Source: Papaver somniferum
Lineage: Eukaryota > Streptophyta > Magnoliopsida > Ranunculales > Papaveraceae
Assembly: GCF_003573695.1 (NCBI RefSeq)
Contig: NC_039361.1
Location: 91,964,149 to 92,028,148, forward strand
Reading direction: 5' to 3'
Length of the DNA stretch: 64,000 bases
In this document: positions 21,972 through 34,393 of the stretch, one piece after another
How positions within the stretch are numbered: position 1 is the first letter of the stretch
How the letters are laid out: each line of letters begins with the position of its first letter
Made by a program: the position numbers and the translations under genes
The notes under the pieces: model-generated
What the model was told of the DNA's origin: nothing
Databases searched by the model: none
Seen by the model: only the letters and a program-made list of their open reading frames with translations

Positions 21972-24900
21972 GCGGTTAACCGTCCAGTGGCTACCCCCTC
22001 TTCTCTGCGTGCTGATCCAAAGGGTGTGCCGCAACCTTCTGCCCAGCGTGTTGATCCAAAGGGTGTTCAGCAACCTTCTCCCTAGCGTGTTGATCCGAAG
22101 GGTATGCAAAAACCTTCTCCTCAGCGTGCTGAGCCATTAAATGTTCGTCCTCTTCAATCCCTGCCGCCTCAAGAGTCGATGCATTCGAGACCTAGAGCTT
22201 CGCAATCCATTCCTCTGGTGAAGAAGTCTTTTTCAAAATCTACGATGCCCCCAGCGGACTCTCCAAGGAACCCACCATAAGAAAAGGCTCCGATCTAAGT
22301 CCTCCAAAAGCGAAGAATCCATTGTTGAACGAGCCCGATGACTCTAAACGTTGCTCCAATGATACGAAGTATTTCAGTGGGGAAAAATAAGGTCACTTTC
22401 AAGCATGTGGACCTCGAAGTGTTCAAAAAGAAACATGGCCTTGAATTTTTTGATGTCAAGTTCTTTGCGCCAGATGACGATCTTTCCTATGATATGATTG
22501 TGAACTATAAGTACGATGAGTTTCACTTGCTGACTACTATAGGAGCCTTCGAGGTGGGTCTGATGCTTCTCCTGTATAAGTCGGGTGATTCTTTTTACTA
22601 TGACGTTCTGGATGATCGCGAAGGTTCCACCCACAATACTCATTGTCGTTCAGTGGTGCAGCTAAGTGGGAACTATCTTCGGACCTTGAGGGAGTGTGTT
22701 ATCTTCATAGTCATGGTGAAACGACGATGACCTACTATACTACCGATCCCTCTGAGAGAGACTTGTATACTCCTGCAAACTTTAATGCCTTCTTTGGGGA
22801 TTATGTCAACAGCAGGAACCGCGAGCCTTGGAATGTAGGTCTTCATTCAGTTCCTGCTTCTCGTGGTGAGGTTTGTCTCTTAAGTGGGGTGAGTGATTCA
22901 AATCTTTGATACGTTCCTGGTACCGAAGGGACTTCTCGGCAGAAACTCTTTCCTAATCGTGAAAAGCTCAAATGTGATCATGACTATGAGTGGCATGCCA
23001 CCGTTATTGAAGTTGTCGGGTCCTTGGGCTTACGTCTGGGTACCTGGTCCGCGGGGCTGGCGTCCTACCGCTTATAGTCAACCTCGTGATAGCACTCCCG
23101 CTCGCTATGGTGACTTCTTCCCCTGGCGGTTGAACTTCGGTGGCATGATTTTCGAATATGCCATTGATACTGCTGACGAAGATGAAAGCTCGGATATTAT
23201 CCTTCCTCCGAAGGTTAATGCCGCTGCTAAGGTATGGTCCCTTATGTTTCCTCTTTTCTTCTTAGTTTAAGGTAAATAGTCGTCGTTTTGATGTGTTGAG
23301 TGTTATATACTTAGGCAAAGAAGAAAAAGAAGATTGGCGCGGTTCAGTTTTCTACTGCCCCTGCGGAGGAGGCAGACTTTCAGGATGAGGTTAACAGCCC
23401 CGTGAATGATGAAAATGTTGAGGACGAAGAGGAGGTTACCGATGACGAGGAACGAATAGAGACTTCCCCTCCTAATCATGAGAAGGATGCAAGCAACGAC
23501 GATGGTACCCACGAATAGAGAGTTACGCCTGACATTCCGATAAACGATCCCCCTATTGGATCGGTGCAAGACCAGGGGAATGGGGATGTTGAGCCTCAGC
23601 CAACGAATCCTTCCCCAGATTTTTTTTTGGTAAGATTCATTCTGCTGGGGGTCCGATGGATATTAACGCTGCCCTGGGACTAGCTGAGGATTTTTCTTTG
23701 CTCTCACCGAATGATGACTGGGATGTTCTTGGGGATGAAGGTGATAAAACCGTTGGTGGGGTAGGAACCGAGGCTGGTGGAGAAAAGGAAGCTGAAACCG
23801 GTGATGAAGAGGCTGTTGGGACCGGTGGCGAAAAAGCAGCTGGTCAAGAGGGAAATTTGGGCGGTGAGGTTGATGAGACTCGTGTAAACGACGAGGCCAG
23901 GGCCGAGAAGTGTTCCACTGGTCTAGGGGACGCGTCTGATATTGAAACTTCCGTTGATTCATCTTCGGGGGGTTTTGATAGAGCTCTGATGCAGGATGGT
24001 GATGATGCCACCCTGGATTGGATGATGTAGAAAAATCTGATGTTTGTGCCGAACCCTGCCCTAGTGATACCCGGTAAGAAAAACTCTGATGCCTTTACCC
24101 GCCAAAGTATGCAACTGTCGTCTCCCGATGACGTTTCCGAAAGTTGGGAGAAGGAATTGGGAGCTACTTCTACCAGCTTACTGGTCGATCCCCCTTTTTC
24201 TGTTGCTGAAATGATGGTTATCGCTGATGGGTACCAGTATGGTCATCCCCAACATCGTATTCTTGAAGTAGGTTATCGTAGGTTCCTTATTTTATTGCCG
24301 ACATACCTTTGTATCAATAGTTATAATTTGTTCATGATTATCGCAGATAATAAGAAGTGAACATTGCAACAACACTCTGTACCAATTCTTCAAGGAGAAG
24401 GCCCTCAAGCTTGAGGCGAAACTTCGTCATAGGAAAAAAAAAAAGTTGAACGCTGCTGAAGTGCTTATTGCTGCTAAGGACAAGGATACATTGGAGTTGA
24501 AGAACCGTCTGAAGGGGAAGGAGAAGCTCAGAGCCGAAGAGGAGAAGCTTCGCGTGTAGATTGCATCGGTTCTTAGTGAGTTGGAGAGGTCCCAAAAAGA
24601 TGCTTCGTCTTTTAAAGGTTTGTTTTCTTTTACCACTCTCCTCTTCATCTCTCCCTTCCGTCTTCTTAGTGTGTTGTCTGAGTCTCCCCGCCCTATCTTC
24701 AGCGGGTGACACCAGAGAATTGATATGGCTTCGGAATAAGAGGACTCGACAAGCTACCCGGATCAGAGAATTAATTGAGAAAATTAAACGTGAAGACGAT
24801 AAATGGAACGCTCGGGCCGATGAGCATAATACCCTAGTAGATGAGTGGCGAGAAAGGCGGACCCAAATGGTTGATATGCAGAATAGTTACAATACCGATC

Positions 24901-25862
24901 TTCGTCAGTTTAATGACATTCTGTTGTGGACTCGTGAGAACCTCCGTGTTGCTCGTGAAAATGCTACTAACTTGGAGGCTAAGGTGACACACTTGGAAGA
25001 AGAATTACGTCAAGCTCGTTCTTCCCATGATCCTGAAGTGAAGGATTATATACAATGGCTTGTTCAGGAGAGAGACGATGCCAGAGTTGAGGCTCATGCC
25101 CTTAGTAATGCTTTAACCTCTTCTCGGGGTGATGTTGCTCGTTTAGTGGGTTCTGAAAAATATCTCGAAGTTAACATGTACAGGCTTACTAAGGGCATAG
25201 AATAAATGAATAACGAAGTCAACCACCTTCGCCATTTGGACGCCATGAAGCATGTAGAGTTGGATGAGTGTCAGTTCTCTCTTACGAATCTTCGGTTGGA
25301 TTATAAGAAAATTTCAGACGAGTACGATTTTTTTGATGATGCTCGGGACGATGTAGTTAATGAATATGAGATAGCTTCGGCTAGAGTCGAAGGTATACAT
25401 TTATTTAGCAGCGAAAAGTTATGCGGTTCTTGTTTTCTAACTTATTTGTCTTCTTTTTCAGAGCTCGAGAGACAGCTTGACCTCGCAAATGAAAGGCTTG
25501 AAAAGGCTCAATCTGCCCTAGTGCGGCAGCAAGGTCAGACCAACTATTACGAAGGGTTGGCTAAGTCTCGGGATGACGCGGCTAAGGAGGTGACTCGTCT
25601 GACATCTGCGCAATCACAATCTGAGCTGAAGACCACCGCGATTACTTATAATGCCCGCTTCCATCTTTTCGAGGAGATCAACAAGACTCTGTTTAAAATT
25701 GAGCAAAGTCTTAAGAAAGATTATGGTATTGTAAAGGAGTATCCTCGTCGCCCAATGCCCGAGCCCTTAGCTTATTTTTCTGGTCCTTCGTCGGGTGGGA
25801 TTGTTCCTTTACCTCAGCAGAAAGATCGTGCTGATAAAGCTGCGTCTTCTATGGGGAAGTAG

Positions 25863-26836
25863 GGTCTCAGTTGCAGGCCGTTGATATTCGTTGATTACTT
25901 GGCTTCGAGCCTATTATTGATGTATTTTGTGTTTTCTACTTGACTTCCCGAACTTGTAATCAACTTTTATGGAATAAATCATCATTTGTTTGAGTATGTA
26001 CACTTCTGATTTTTCTGCATAGTTAATTCAATTACTTTTTTAGACAGTACACAAATATAGTCAATCAGAATGAATGATTTATGTAGTATAAAGTGTTTGG
26101 ATGCAATAACGAGGATGTGCACCTTCGTTACTAACTTTGGACCTGTCACCCCGTTGGATAATCCTTGGTTAGGGGATTACTAGACGGTGGGGGTTGATGC
26201 AGCGTTCCCGGGTATGTAATGCGTTATTAAAATATTTACATGCATTCATTCCGCTGATACGCTGCCTTATTAGTTGGTTGGGTATCTCTTATACAGGAAG
26301 CCTTCCCCATGGTCCTACACTCATAGACACTGATAGGGGAGTCCCGAGAGATTGTAAATAGTTACTTTCTTAAATAGAGACTTTGTAAAAAGCTTGTTGG
26401 ATTGATGCAGCGTTCCCGGGTATGTAATCTGTTATTAATATATTTACAGGCATTCATTCCGCTGATACGCTTCCTTTATTGATTGTAAATAGTTACTTTC
26501 CCCAATGGGAATCTTGCAAAAAGTTTGTTCGATTGATGAATTGAGGTCTGCTATTCCTTTTCCATAGATAAAAACATATCAAGCGGGTACACCGTCTTCT
26601 TCTTCTGGTGCTCTTCACGCAGGTGCACAACTACGTTGCTTTTTATGGATGGTGCGGCTTGAGATACTTTGCATTCCACGGGTGTCTGAGTACTTCTCCT
26701 TTTAAGTTACGCAGGTAGTAGGATCCATTCCATGCAATATCATGTATGACAAAAGGTCCCCCCCATGTTGGTTCCAGTTTACCCCATTTCTTCTCTCGCT
26801 GGTATTAGGGTATGGTTCTCAGCACATACTGTCCTT
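25863..26836. other. Element T spacer between antisense gene and integrase, with a 210-bp duplication
   Basis: No coding sequence. 26189-26265 and 26400-26478 are repeats of TTGATGCAGCGTTCCCGGGT...CATTCATTCCGCTGATACGC. The reverse complement of about 26110-26360 is similar to 52190-52440 in element C, linking the two families. Confidence 0.7.
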
Positions 26837-27739
26837 CTACAAAGTTTCTAAGCTTAACCTTTTATTGTACTCCCTCGCCAGTCTTCGTTGGTAATTTTCC
26901 ATCTTCTGCAGCGCCACTTCCCTTCTTTCTTCGAGATCATCGAGCCATACCAGCATCATATCCGTTGTGAGGTTCTTCTTCCATGCTTCGGTCTTCGTGG
27001 TTGGCATGATGATCTCTGTTGGGATGACTACTTCGGCTTTGTAAGTGAGGAGGAACGGTGATTCTCCTGTGGCCAACCTTCGGGTTTTTCGGTATTCCCA
27101 TAACACATTGTGTTATTGCTCACACCATCATCCCTTGTGTTCGTCCAACTGCTTTTTGAGTATGAGGGCAAGGGTCTTGTTCATGGCTTCCGCTTGGCCA
27201 TTGCTTTGAGGATATATGGGGGTCAATTTGTTCTTTCTGATCTTGAAGGTATCAAAGAGCATGTCGATGTTATTCCCTTGCAGCTGCTTGCCGTTGTCGG
27301 AGACAATCTCCGCTGGGATGCCGAACCTGCAAATAATATTTTGGAAGATGAACGTGAAAACATCTGAGTCGCAGATTCTTGATAGGGTCTTGGCTTCTAC
27401 CTATTTAATAAAATAATCAGTGGCTACTATCAAGAATCGTCTTTTCCCCGATCCTTCGATCAGGTGTCCCACAATATCTATACCCCATTTTGAGAAAGGC
27501 CATGGACTATCCACAGAATTCAGCTTTGTTGCAGGTGCATGGATTCTTTTGGAAAAGTGCTGGCATTCCTCACATCTCCTTGACATTCTCGCAGCATCTC
27601 GTATCATTGTTGGCCAGTAATACCCCTGCATTTTTGCCTTATCTTCTAATGATCTCATTCTGTTGTGGTTGCCCGCATCTCCGTAGTGTATGTCTTTCAA
27701 CATCCGATGTCCTTCTTCTTTTGACAGGCAGCGTAACAA
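26837..27739 (-). pseudogene. Element T integrase (zinc-binding and DDE core), broken
   Basis: Integrase inserts the retrotransposon cDNA into chromosomes. From the right: the HHCC zinc domain (HRMLKDIHYGDAGNH ... CEECQHF), then the catalytic core with Asp in KWGIDIVGHL, Asp in EIVSDNGKQLQG and Glu in NGQAEAMNKTL. The C-terminal segment WEYRKTRRLATGESPFLLTY and VVIPTEI follows. All DDE residues survive. A TAA interrupts after ATDYFIK (about 27400), and there are stops near 27110-27125. It follows RNase H as expected in the Ty3/gypsy gene order. Confidence 0.92.
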
Positions 27740-28260
27740 TGGTTCAAGGAAAGACTTTTTATATAAGATTACATCTCGCAGTCATACCTTCCTGCTTTCG
27801 ATTGCACCTTCCTAGCTTGTTTGAAGTCCGCAGGCAGCGTCCCTTCTTTGAGGAAAAGGTGAACTTCGGTTCTCAAATCCTTTTTCGTTCTTGAAATCTT
27901 CGTATTCGTTGGCTCTTGTCATGATATCATCTTCGTGAAAGTCGTCATTTATGTTTTCTTCTACGTCATCGTCAGCGATATCCCCCCCTACGTCGTCTTT
28001 ACGATTTGCAGCGAAGGCTTCCTGAGGGATGACTGAGGGTTCGTATACTCTCGTTATCTTGATTGCCTTGATGCCTTCGTCTCTTCGATGTATAATCTAA
28101 GGCGTCAGCGTGCCTGAGTTCCTTTCTGCCTAAGTGCCGGAATTTGATAGTTGGTATTTGGGATGCCAGAGTCTGACCAGAGCCATGTATGCTGAAAGGG
28201 TCTCATCATAGACATTATATTCTAACCATATTTTTCGTATGACCAGTTGCGAATCGCTTG
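27740..28260 (-). pseudogene. Element T pol linker between second RNase H and integrase
   Basis: Degenerate sequence still reads in pieces (e.g. SYMALVRLWHPKYQLSN-like text) but is broken by several stops. It contains the end of the second RNase H and the tether to integrase. Confidence 0.5.
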
Positions 28261-28458
28261 TCAGTTGCACATCGTTATTCTCATTTCTATTATCAAACGA
28301 AGAGCGTGTACCGCAGCTTCGTATTCGACGATATTATTGGTATGCCCTTTGAATTCCAACCTCAATTCATGCACGATCCTTTCTCCAGTTTGAGTGGTGA
28401 TTACGATAACTATGCCCGCACCTTCCCTATTCTTCGATCCGTCAACGAAAACCTCCAA
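28261..28458 (-). pseudogene. Element T second (Tat-type) RNase H domain
   Basis: LEVFVDGSKNREGAGIVIV (catalytic Asp), then HELRLEFKGHTNNIVEYEAA (catalytic Glu) and VHALRLI. An additional RNase H downstream of the usual gypsy RNase H is diagnostic for the Tat lineage. It lies in a different frame from the upstream domain because of a frameshift near 28430-28460. Confidence 0.85.
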
Positions 28459-30058
28459 CGTCTTTGATTTGAGAGCTCGAGAATATCGACTGGGTCTTTG
28501 GCTTCATCTACTTCTGGTATGACCCTCACTTCTCCGTCGTTGTCCAGGGATAGATCTGCTAGGAAGTCCTCCAAGACTTGCGATTTTTGGGAGTGTTGGA
28601 TTTCATGGATAATGTTGAACTGATCAAGGTGGGTGTTCCACTTTGTTATCCTTCCTACTTTTCCAGCGTTTTTGAGAACTTTCTCCAATGGTGCTTTGCA
28701 TGGAACACGGATATAGTGAGTCAAAAAGTAAGTCCTTAGCTTTTGGGTAGCCCATACTAGCGCCAAGATGAGTTGCTCGATCTTCGTATAGTTTCTTTCA
28801 GCCACGTTGAAGGTTTTACTGATGTAGTAAATAGGTTGCTCTATCTTTGTATTTTTTTTAACCAATACTGTGCTGACTGCATCTTCTTTTGTTGCTATGT
28901 ATAGGGCCAATACCTTGTGGGGATCAGGCTTTTGTAGGATCGGGATCGTGGCCAGGTATTCCTTATTCTTTTGAAAAGCTTCTTCGCACTCAGTGGTCCA
29001 TTCAAACTTGCTTCCTTTTTTGAGGATGTTGAAAAAATGTTCGCATTTATCCGATGACCTGGCGATAAATCTACCCAGAGCTGCTAAGGATCCGTTTATC
29101 TTTTGGACTTCTTTAAGGTTCTTCGGGGACAACATTTCTACGATAAACCATATCTTCGCCGGATCTACTTCGATGCCCCTCTTCGTTACTAGATACCCAA
29201 GAAACTTCCCTGAGGTGACACCGAATGTGTGTTTTTCTGGGTTTACTTTCATATGGTGTTTCCTCATTGCTTCAAAGATATCCCTCAGATTTTGATGGTG
29301 ATCCTTGCGCAGCTTGCTTTTGACGAGCATATCATCGACATAGACTCTAAGGTATTACCGATCCATGGCTTGAAGATAGCATCAACCATCCTCTGGTATG
29401 TTGCCCCTTCGTTTCGAAGTCCGAAGGGCATCCTCGTGTAGCAATATAAGCCGTGCGGGATGTAGAATTTTGTGTGTTGTTGATCTTCTTCTACCAGCGC
29501 CACTTGGTTGTAACCAGAATATCTATCCATGAATGATAATTCTTCGTATCTTTCAACATCTTCAACCAGTTGATCGATGCTTAAGAGTGGATAACTATCC
29601 TTCAGACATGCTTTATTGAGGTTGGTGAAATCGATGCATATCCTTACCCATCCATTATTTTTTGGCATGATGACCATGTTCGATATCCATGTCGGATATT
29701 TGACTTCCTTGATGAACCATGCTTCTAACAGCTTGCGGAGTTCCTTCTCTATTGCTTCATGATACTATGGTGCTACTTTACGTACTTTCTGCCTGAAAGG
29801 TGGTGTGCTTGGCTTTATACGGAGTTCGTGTTGGATTATCTTTGGATCAATCCCCGGCATGTCCCCCAGTTTCTATGCAAAGATATCTTCGTACTCCACG
29901 AGTAGCGTGATTAGGGACATCTCTATTTCCTTGTCCATTACGGTCCCTATCTTGATCATCTTCGGATTCTCTTTGGTCCCTATGTGGATCTCCTTCACAG
30001 GTTCTACAGGTGTGAACGTGGGTTTTGGTTCCCCTAGGAGAGGAACATTCTTTAATTG
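28459..30058 (-). pseudogene. Element T reverse transcriptase and first RNase H
   Basis: From the right: DMPGIDPKIIQHELRIKPS, then KNNGWVRICIDFTNLNKAC, DSYPLLSIDQLVEDV, LSFMDRYSGYNQV (catalytic Asp), MPFGLRNEGATYQRMVD, and VYVDDMLVKSK (the YxDD box as YVDD, about 29330). The connection follows (FLGYLVTKRGIEVDPAK), then gypsy RNase H (ALYIATKEDAVSTVLV, YTKIEQLILALVWA). A one-base shift near 29345 separates fingers and palm from the YVDD box. Stops lie near 29767 and 29875. Domain order and motifs leave no doubt about identity; the copy is inactive. Confidence 0.93.
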
Positions 30059-30763
30059 CTATTTGTTTGGTTCTTCAATTTCTTTAGCTGTTGAAGTACT
30101 TGCTTCCGTGTTTAGAACGACGCTACCCTTCATCAGACTTTTTCCGGAAATCTCTTCGAGATAAAGGTCAATTGCTTTTTCTTTCGCAGCTTCTTTGTTT
30201 CTGGCCCTTCGGGATTTCCACTGCTCATCTTGTTCGTTGTTGAGCTGATTTTGTAGAGCCTGGCATTCCCGAGCGGTGACTTGATCTCCTTTTATTTCCA
30301 TTACCCCTTCGGGTGTTGGGAATCTGAGGTATTGGTGATAAGTCTCCGCCACTCCTTTGAGCTTGTGCACCCATCTTCGGCCAATAATGGCATTATAAGG
30401 GGAAGGAGTATCTACCACGCTGATTCATGTGTCTACTTTCATGGGGCCTGCGTTTACTTGCAAGACGATGTCTCCTAATGGCTTCGTAGGTGCTCCGTTA
30501 AACCCATAAATGGTGTAGTACGAAGACATTAATTGTTCGTTGTTAAGCTCCATTCGTTTGAATGTTTCATTAAACATAACATTAACTGAGCTCCCTCCGT
30601 CGATGAGGATCTTCTTGATAATGCATCCTACTACTGGTAACGTGAGGACCAAAGGATCATTGTGATCTTTCATATCCTCTTCGATGTCTTCAGCGTCGAA
30701 AGTCATGGGTGCGTCCATCGAATATTCGTGTTCGTCTACCTCCACTCCATCGATTTTGTACAA
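30059..30763 (-). pseudogene. Element T aspartic protease
   Basis: NDPLVLTLPVVGC then KKILIDGGSSVNVMFNETF carries the retropepsin active-site Asp in the DGGSS form seen in Tat-type proteases. FNGAPTKPLGDIVL and VVDTPSPYNAIIGRRWVHKL follow, typical of the C-terminal half. A TGA at 30422-30424 splits the domain. It would cleave the Gag-Pol polyprotein. Confidence 0.88.
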
Positions 30764-32779
30764 TTCACAGTGGTCTTCAAATTGCTTCCTTAACCTTCTA
30801 CCTATTTGCGTTGTTAGCGAAGGCCCTGCGGCTTCGGAGCATGAGATGGTGTTAAGGCAATTGCACCTGCTTGCTTCGTTTGGTCCTATCTTCGGTATCC
30901 ACTTTATGTATGTACTGCTTGAGATCTCCTACGTCGATCAGCTTTTGGATCATTATCTTGAGGTTTTTGCATTTCTCGGTCTGGTGTCCATTGAAGCAAT
31001 GGTATTCGCAGTATTCCTTAGATTTCTCGGACCTTGGGGGCTGTTTCCATTTGGACCATGGCCACTCAAGATTTTCCCGTCCTTTGATCTCCCTTATGAT
31101 GCGAGAGTAGCTTGCGTTTAGCCTCGTGTAGACCTGGTCTTCGAATTTTCAATCCTCACGTCGACGATCATCTCTTCGTTCTTTCCTATCCTTGCTAGGT
31201 CGTTCGCCAGAACCACCCCTTTTGGATCCGCTGACTTGCTCCACCGAGTTGGTTTGATGAGGTTTTTGAGTCTGGGCTCTGGGTTTTTTACGCTGAATCT
31301 CCTCCAGACTGGCATGTTTTTCTATGATGACTCGAAGATATCCTTCGATAGTGGGGATGGTACCATGAATCTCGACGAATAGCGGGCTCATCTTGTTTAG
31401 CCCCCATTTGTAGCAATTGATACTGACCACTGGATCGACGTTCCCTATGGCCTGACAGATCTTGTACCATCTGTCAGTATATTCCTTGATCGTCTCCTTA
31501 TATCGGATTGCCAGCGGTAAGAGCTTGTTCATTCCGGTGTTGACGATCTTGTTGTACATGTAGGTTGCCAAGAACTTCTCATTGATTTGGTCATAGGAAT
31601 CAATGGAGTCCGGTGGCAGGTTATCGAACCAAGACAGCGCGGATCCTTTAAGACTTGAAGGAAAATATATGCAAAGTATTGCATCGTCATAATCCCACAG
31701 GGACAGGATTTGATTGTAATAACGAAGATGGGCAGCGGGATCACAGGATCCGTCGTAACACTCGAAGGATGGGAAAGAGCATTTCTGGGAGATGAGAGAT
31801 TTGGTTAAACGCTGGGTTAGCGGGTTAGTGTTGGCTTCCTTCATCACTTGTCCAGTCTTCCGCCCCGCTGCTTGGCTTTCAACTGCTTGATTTCCGCCAT
31901 AATTTCCGCACGAAGATTCTCCATTGCCTGCTGGTGCTCCTGGTGAATGGTGGATCATCCTGGTCTCGGGATCTCGCTATCGAAGTAGTCTGAGTCCTCT
32001 GGATTGTAATCTGGGTCGGATCTTCGATTTCCTCTGGCATCTATTTGGTTAAGCGGCTGCGAGTTGTTCATAGTGGCCACTACCATCCTTCGTTCCTGAT
32101 TTAGTAGTGGTGCCATGGAGTTAGCCTCGTCGTGTGAATTTTCCACCTCTGCGCTTTGGGCGATCCTATCCTTGAGTTGTTGGTTCTCCTGCGCCAGTAG
32201 AGCTACCGCGTCCGCGTATACCCTCTGGTTCTTCCTTAATTCTTCCAACTCTGCCATCATCCGGACAGAGTGATTTGATCCTTGGTTCGGCGTCCTCCCC
32301 TGCATCTGTCCACCGGCCACTACGGTGTTATCTTCGCCAATAATTTGTATCAACGGGACCGGAGGGTCAATCTGCGGGGCTTCCTGTGCGGGTTGATTTG
32401 TTATCAGAAGATGTTGATTAACTTGAAGTGGCAGATTCTGTTCGTTAGTGAGCGGCGTCCCATAGAGTGGTTTCTGTATCACTGACTCTGCCATCCCTTC
32501 ACGCTGTTCATTTGGCCGGGTGGCTGCTGTCACTTTGGAGGCTCATGCTCTGGATGTTCCTGCTTTAGAGGCTCCCCCTTTGGCAGCAGCGGCCTTCAAT
32601 GCTTCCGCTGCTATTGCGCTGGCATCCAAAGGCATCGTGCTCTCAGCTCCATCTTGTCTCTTGTATGCTTCCTTTAGCTTTTCGCCTTTTTGTTTGCTGC
32701 GAGTCATTACCGGGGTTGTCCTTGGAGCGTCTTTTGATGATGCTTTGGATTTTCCTACATCCTTCGTTTTTTCCATCAT
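30764..32779 (-). pseudogene. Element T gag
   Basis: ATG at 32779 (MMEKTKDVGKSKASSKDAP). A Lys/Ala-rich N-terminus and a Gln/Asn-rich linker with a short coiled coil (32533-31955) lead to the retrotransposon gag core: FPSFECYDGSCDPAAHLRYY, FPSSLKGSALSWFDNLPPDS, INEKFLATYMYNK and YTDRWYKICQAIGNVDP (about 31830-31400). A basic tail and a CEYHCFNGHQTEKC zinc-knuckle-like motif follow (about 30990). Gag packages the RNA. A stop just after 32543 and frame changes near 31958 and 31845 break it. Confidence 0.88.
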
Positions 32780-33076
32780 CGATCCTCTCTCTTTTTCTGC
32801 ACAAGAAAATTATTATCGAAGAAATGATATCCGCGCGTGTTGGGTCAGATACGTTAGTCTAAACTGAGCTCCCTTGGGAATCCTGTAAAGAAGATCTAGA
32901 GATCTTAAATTTAATGACATGTAATCCGCTGTCTTAAAACATATAGGTCTATTGATCGATCTGAAAATATAGTTTTAAAGGGTCTTATCTTAAACATAGA
33001 TTTTGGCGAAGTTAGCATTATAATAATAGCATAAGCCTGCTAACGGGTTCTCGTGTTTTAAATATGATGGTTGGAA

Positions 33077-33340
33077 AACGTAGAGCTCGCTACCATAAGT
33101 TTGATTTTTAAAGATAAAAACTTGGGGTTATCCTAAAAATGCAGATCCTTTAAAAAGGAAAGTGGATCTGCCCATAAATCTGATTTTCAAAGACAACTTG
33201 AAGTTATCTTAAAAAACGTGGATCTTGTAAAAATGAAAGTAGATCCACTATAGATTTGCTTTTTAAAGTCAAAAATTTAAAATCGTCTTAAAAAAAACGT
33301 AGAGCTTGTAAAGATGAAAGTAGATCTACCCATAGATTTG
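33077..33340 (-). repeat. Leader repeats of element T with covarying hairpins
   Basis: Three to four units of about 77-80 bp lie between PBS and gag. Each has a stem-loop: GCAGATCC/GGATCTGC (33141-33148 with 33164-33171), GTGGATC/GATCCAC (33218-33224 with 33242-33248) and GTAGA/TCTAC (33299-33303 with 33325-33329). Arms change together between units. A diverged first unit begins near 33077. Confidence 0.75.
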
Positions 33341-33464
33341 TTTGTTGGAAAAATAATGCTTGCTAAGGCAGCTTCAAGCGCTGTTATTTTCAGAGAACAA
33401 TGCTTGGAACAAAAAGAATGCGGAAAATCACAGGATAAGATAAATCTTTTACCGGGACAAAGTA

Positions 33465-33480
33465 CCTGTTTCTGGCGCCA
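33465..33480 (-). other. Element T primer-binding site
   Basis: On the minus strand TGGCGCCAGAAACAGG starts 3 nt inside the 5' LTR. Nearly the same PBS (TGGTGCTAGAAACAGG) is used by element C. Confidence 0.75.
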
Positions 33481-33483
33481 GAT

Positions 33484-34393
33484 TGTGAACACGTAAATCA
33501 CGATGGCATCCACGTGTTCACAAACAATGTTCGCATACAATCATTCATTCTAGAACTGAAACTATTATGCGTAAAGTTACAAAGGGACGATGACTCATCG
33601 ACTCAGAGCCGTCGGGCTCGTCCTTGTCTAGTCATACGGTGATGAGATAGATAATCGCATGGTAGAATGAATAATAAGTCGAAGCATAAACACAAATACA
33701 TAATATAAAGTGTTGAATGTAAATGAGACGGTGATTTACGTGGTTCAGCACTAAGGCCTACATCCATGGGGGTTGTTGTTTCACTATGTAGTTGGGAGTT
33801 ACAAAAATAGTCGAATGACTTTATCTAAAAGACGAAGTTAGAAGGGGAAAGGGAATTCATACCTACTCTTCCTATTTCCCTCTCTCCTATCTTTACTAAG
33901 AATTGGTCCCCCTATCCTTTCTCTCTTGGTGGATAAGGGTATTTATAGAGTTGATACATGAGGTCCACTGTCAGGGACAGTTACAACCTTATCTTCTCGT
34001 TCTTTGTTTCGATGCCGCTTGTGTCTTCGTTCCTAACCGATGCCCCCAGCGGTTATGCTTGATGACGATGAACCACCTCGTTCTCTTCCATAGATCGAGT
34101 GACACGTACCCTATGCCTAAGATATTTAATGCGGGTGGTTGGGGTGATCTGCACGCGTCAGATATCCGTATGATGCCCCTGTCATGTCTTCGTCAGTGGG
34201 CTAATCTTAGCCATTGGTCCTGGGTCTGCCTTGAGATGAGATAAAGCATATCTTCGGGTGCTCTTCAGTACTTCGCGGTGGCTCGTTCCTTCAGTGCTCC
34301 CTGGTTCTCAACCATTAGATCAGTTCAACGATGACCACATACAATTGTTAGACGTTCCTTGGATGTTGGTATGTGGCATCGTATCTTGATGCC
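33484..34393 (-). repeat. Element T 5' LTR, main part
   Basis: Matches 8876-9690. TATA box on the minus strand at 33940-33947. Interrupted at 34393 by element A; the last five bases, ATGCC, are A's TSD. The LTR resumes at 42669-42734. Confidence 0.9.

Larger units (their letters stand above)
10466..25862 (+). pseudogene. Spliced antisense gene between integrase and 3' LTR of element T, interrupted by element B
   Basis: It runs opposite to T's own genes. ATG at 10466 (MADRHRVPYQTSPSRPYRS) follows a likely 5'UTR intron (donor about 10149, acceptor TCGTAG 10463). Coding resumes after element B at 21977 with proline-rich DPKGVPQPS repeats. Next are a globular segment (22338-23231: YTPANFNAFFGDYVNSRNRE, GPWAYVWVPGPRGWRP, FFPWRLNFGGMIFEYA), an acidic linker (23315-24267) and a long coiled coil (24347-24617, 24713-25392, 25462-25862) ending SSMGK and TAG. 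Four introns join cleanly: 23232-23314, 24268-24346, 24618-24712, 25393-25461. AATAAA lies at 25973. Several frameshifts and stops (e.g. near 22700, 22905, TAA at 25203) kill this copy. Extra antisense genes here are known in Tat elements such as Grande. Function unknown. Confidence 0.75.

Noticed and set aside
23663..23962. 99-residue His/Gln/Pro-rich minus-strand frame
   Set aside because: Shadow of the acidic exon of the antisense gene, which has splice sites and fitting neighbours.
27110..29441. Plus-strand frames in the pol region
   Set aside because: Antisense shadows of integrase, RT and RNase H, whose catalytic motifs read on the minus strand.
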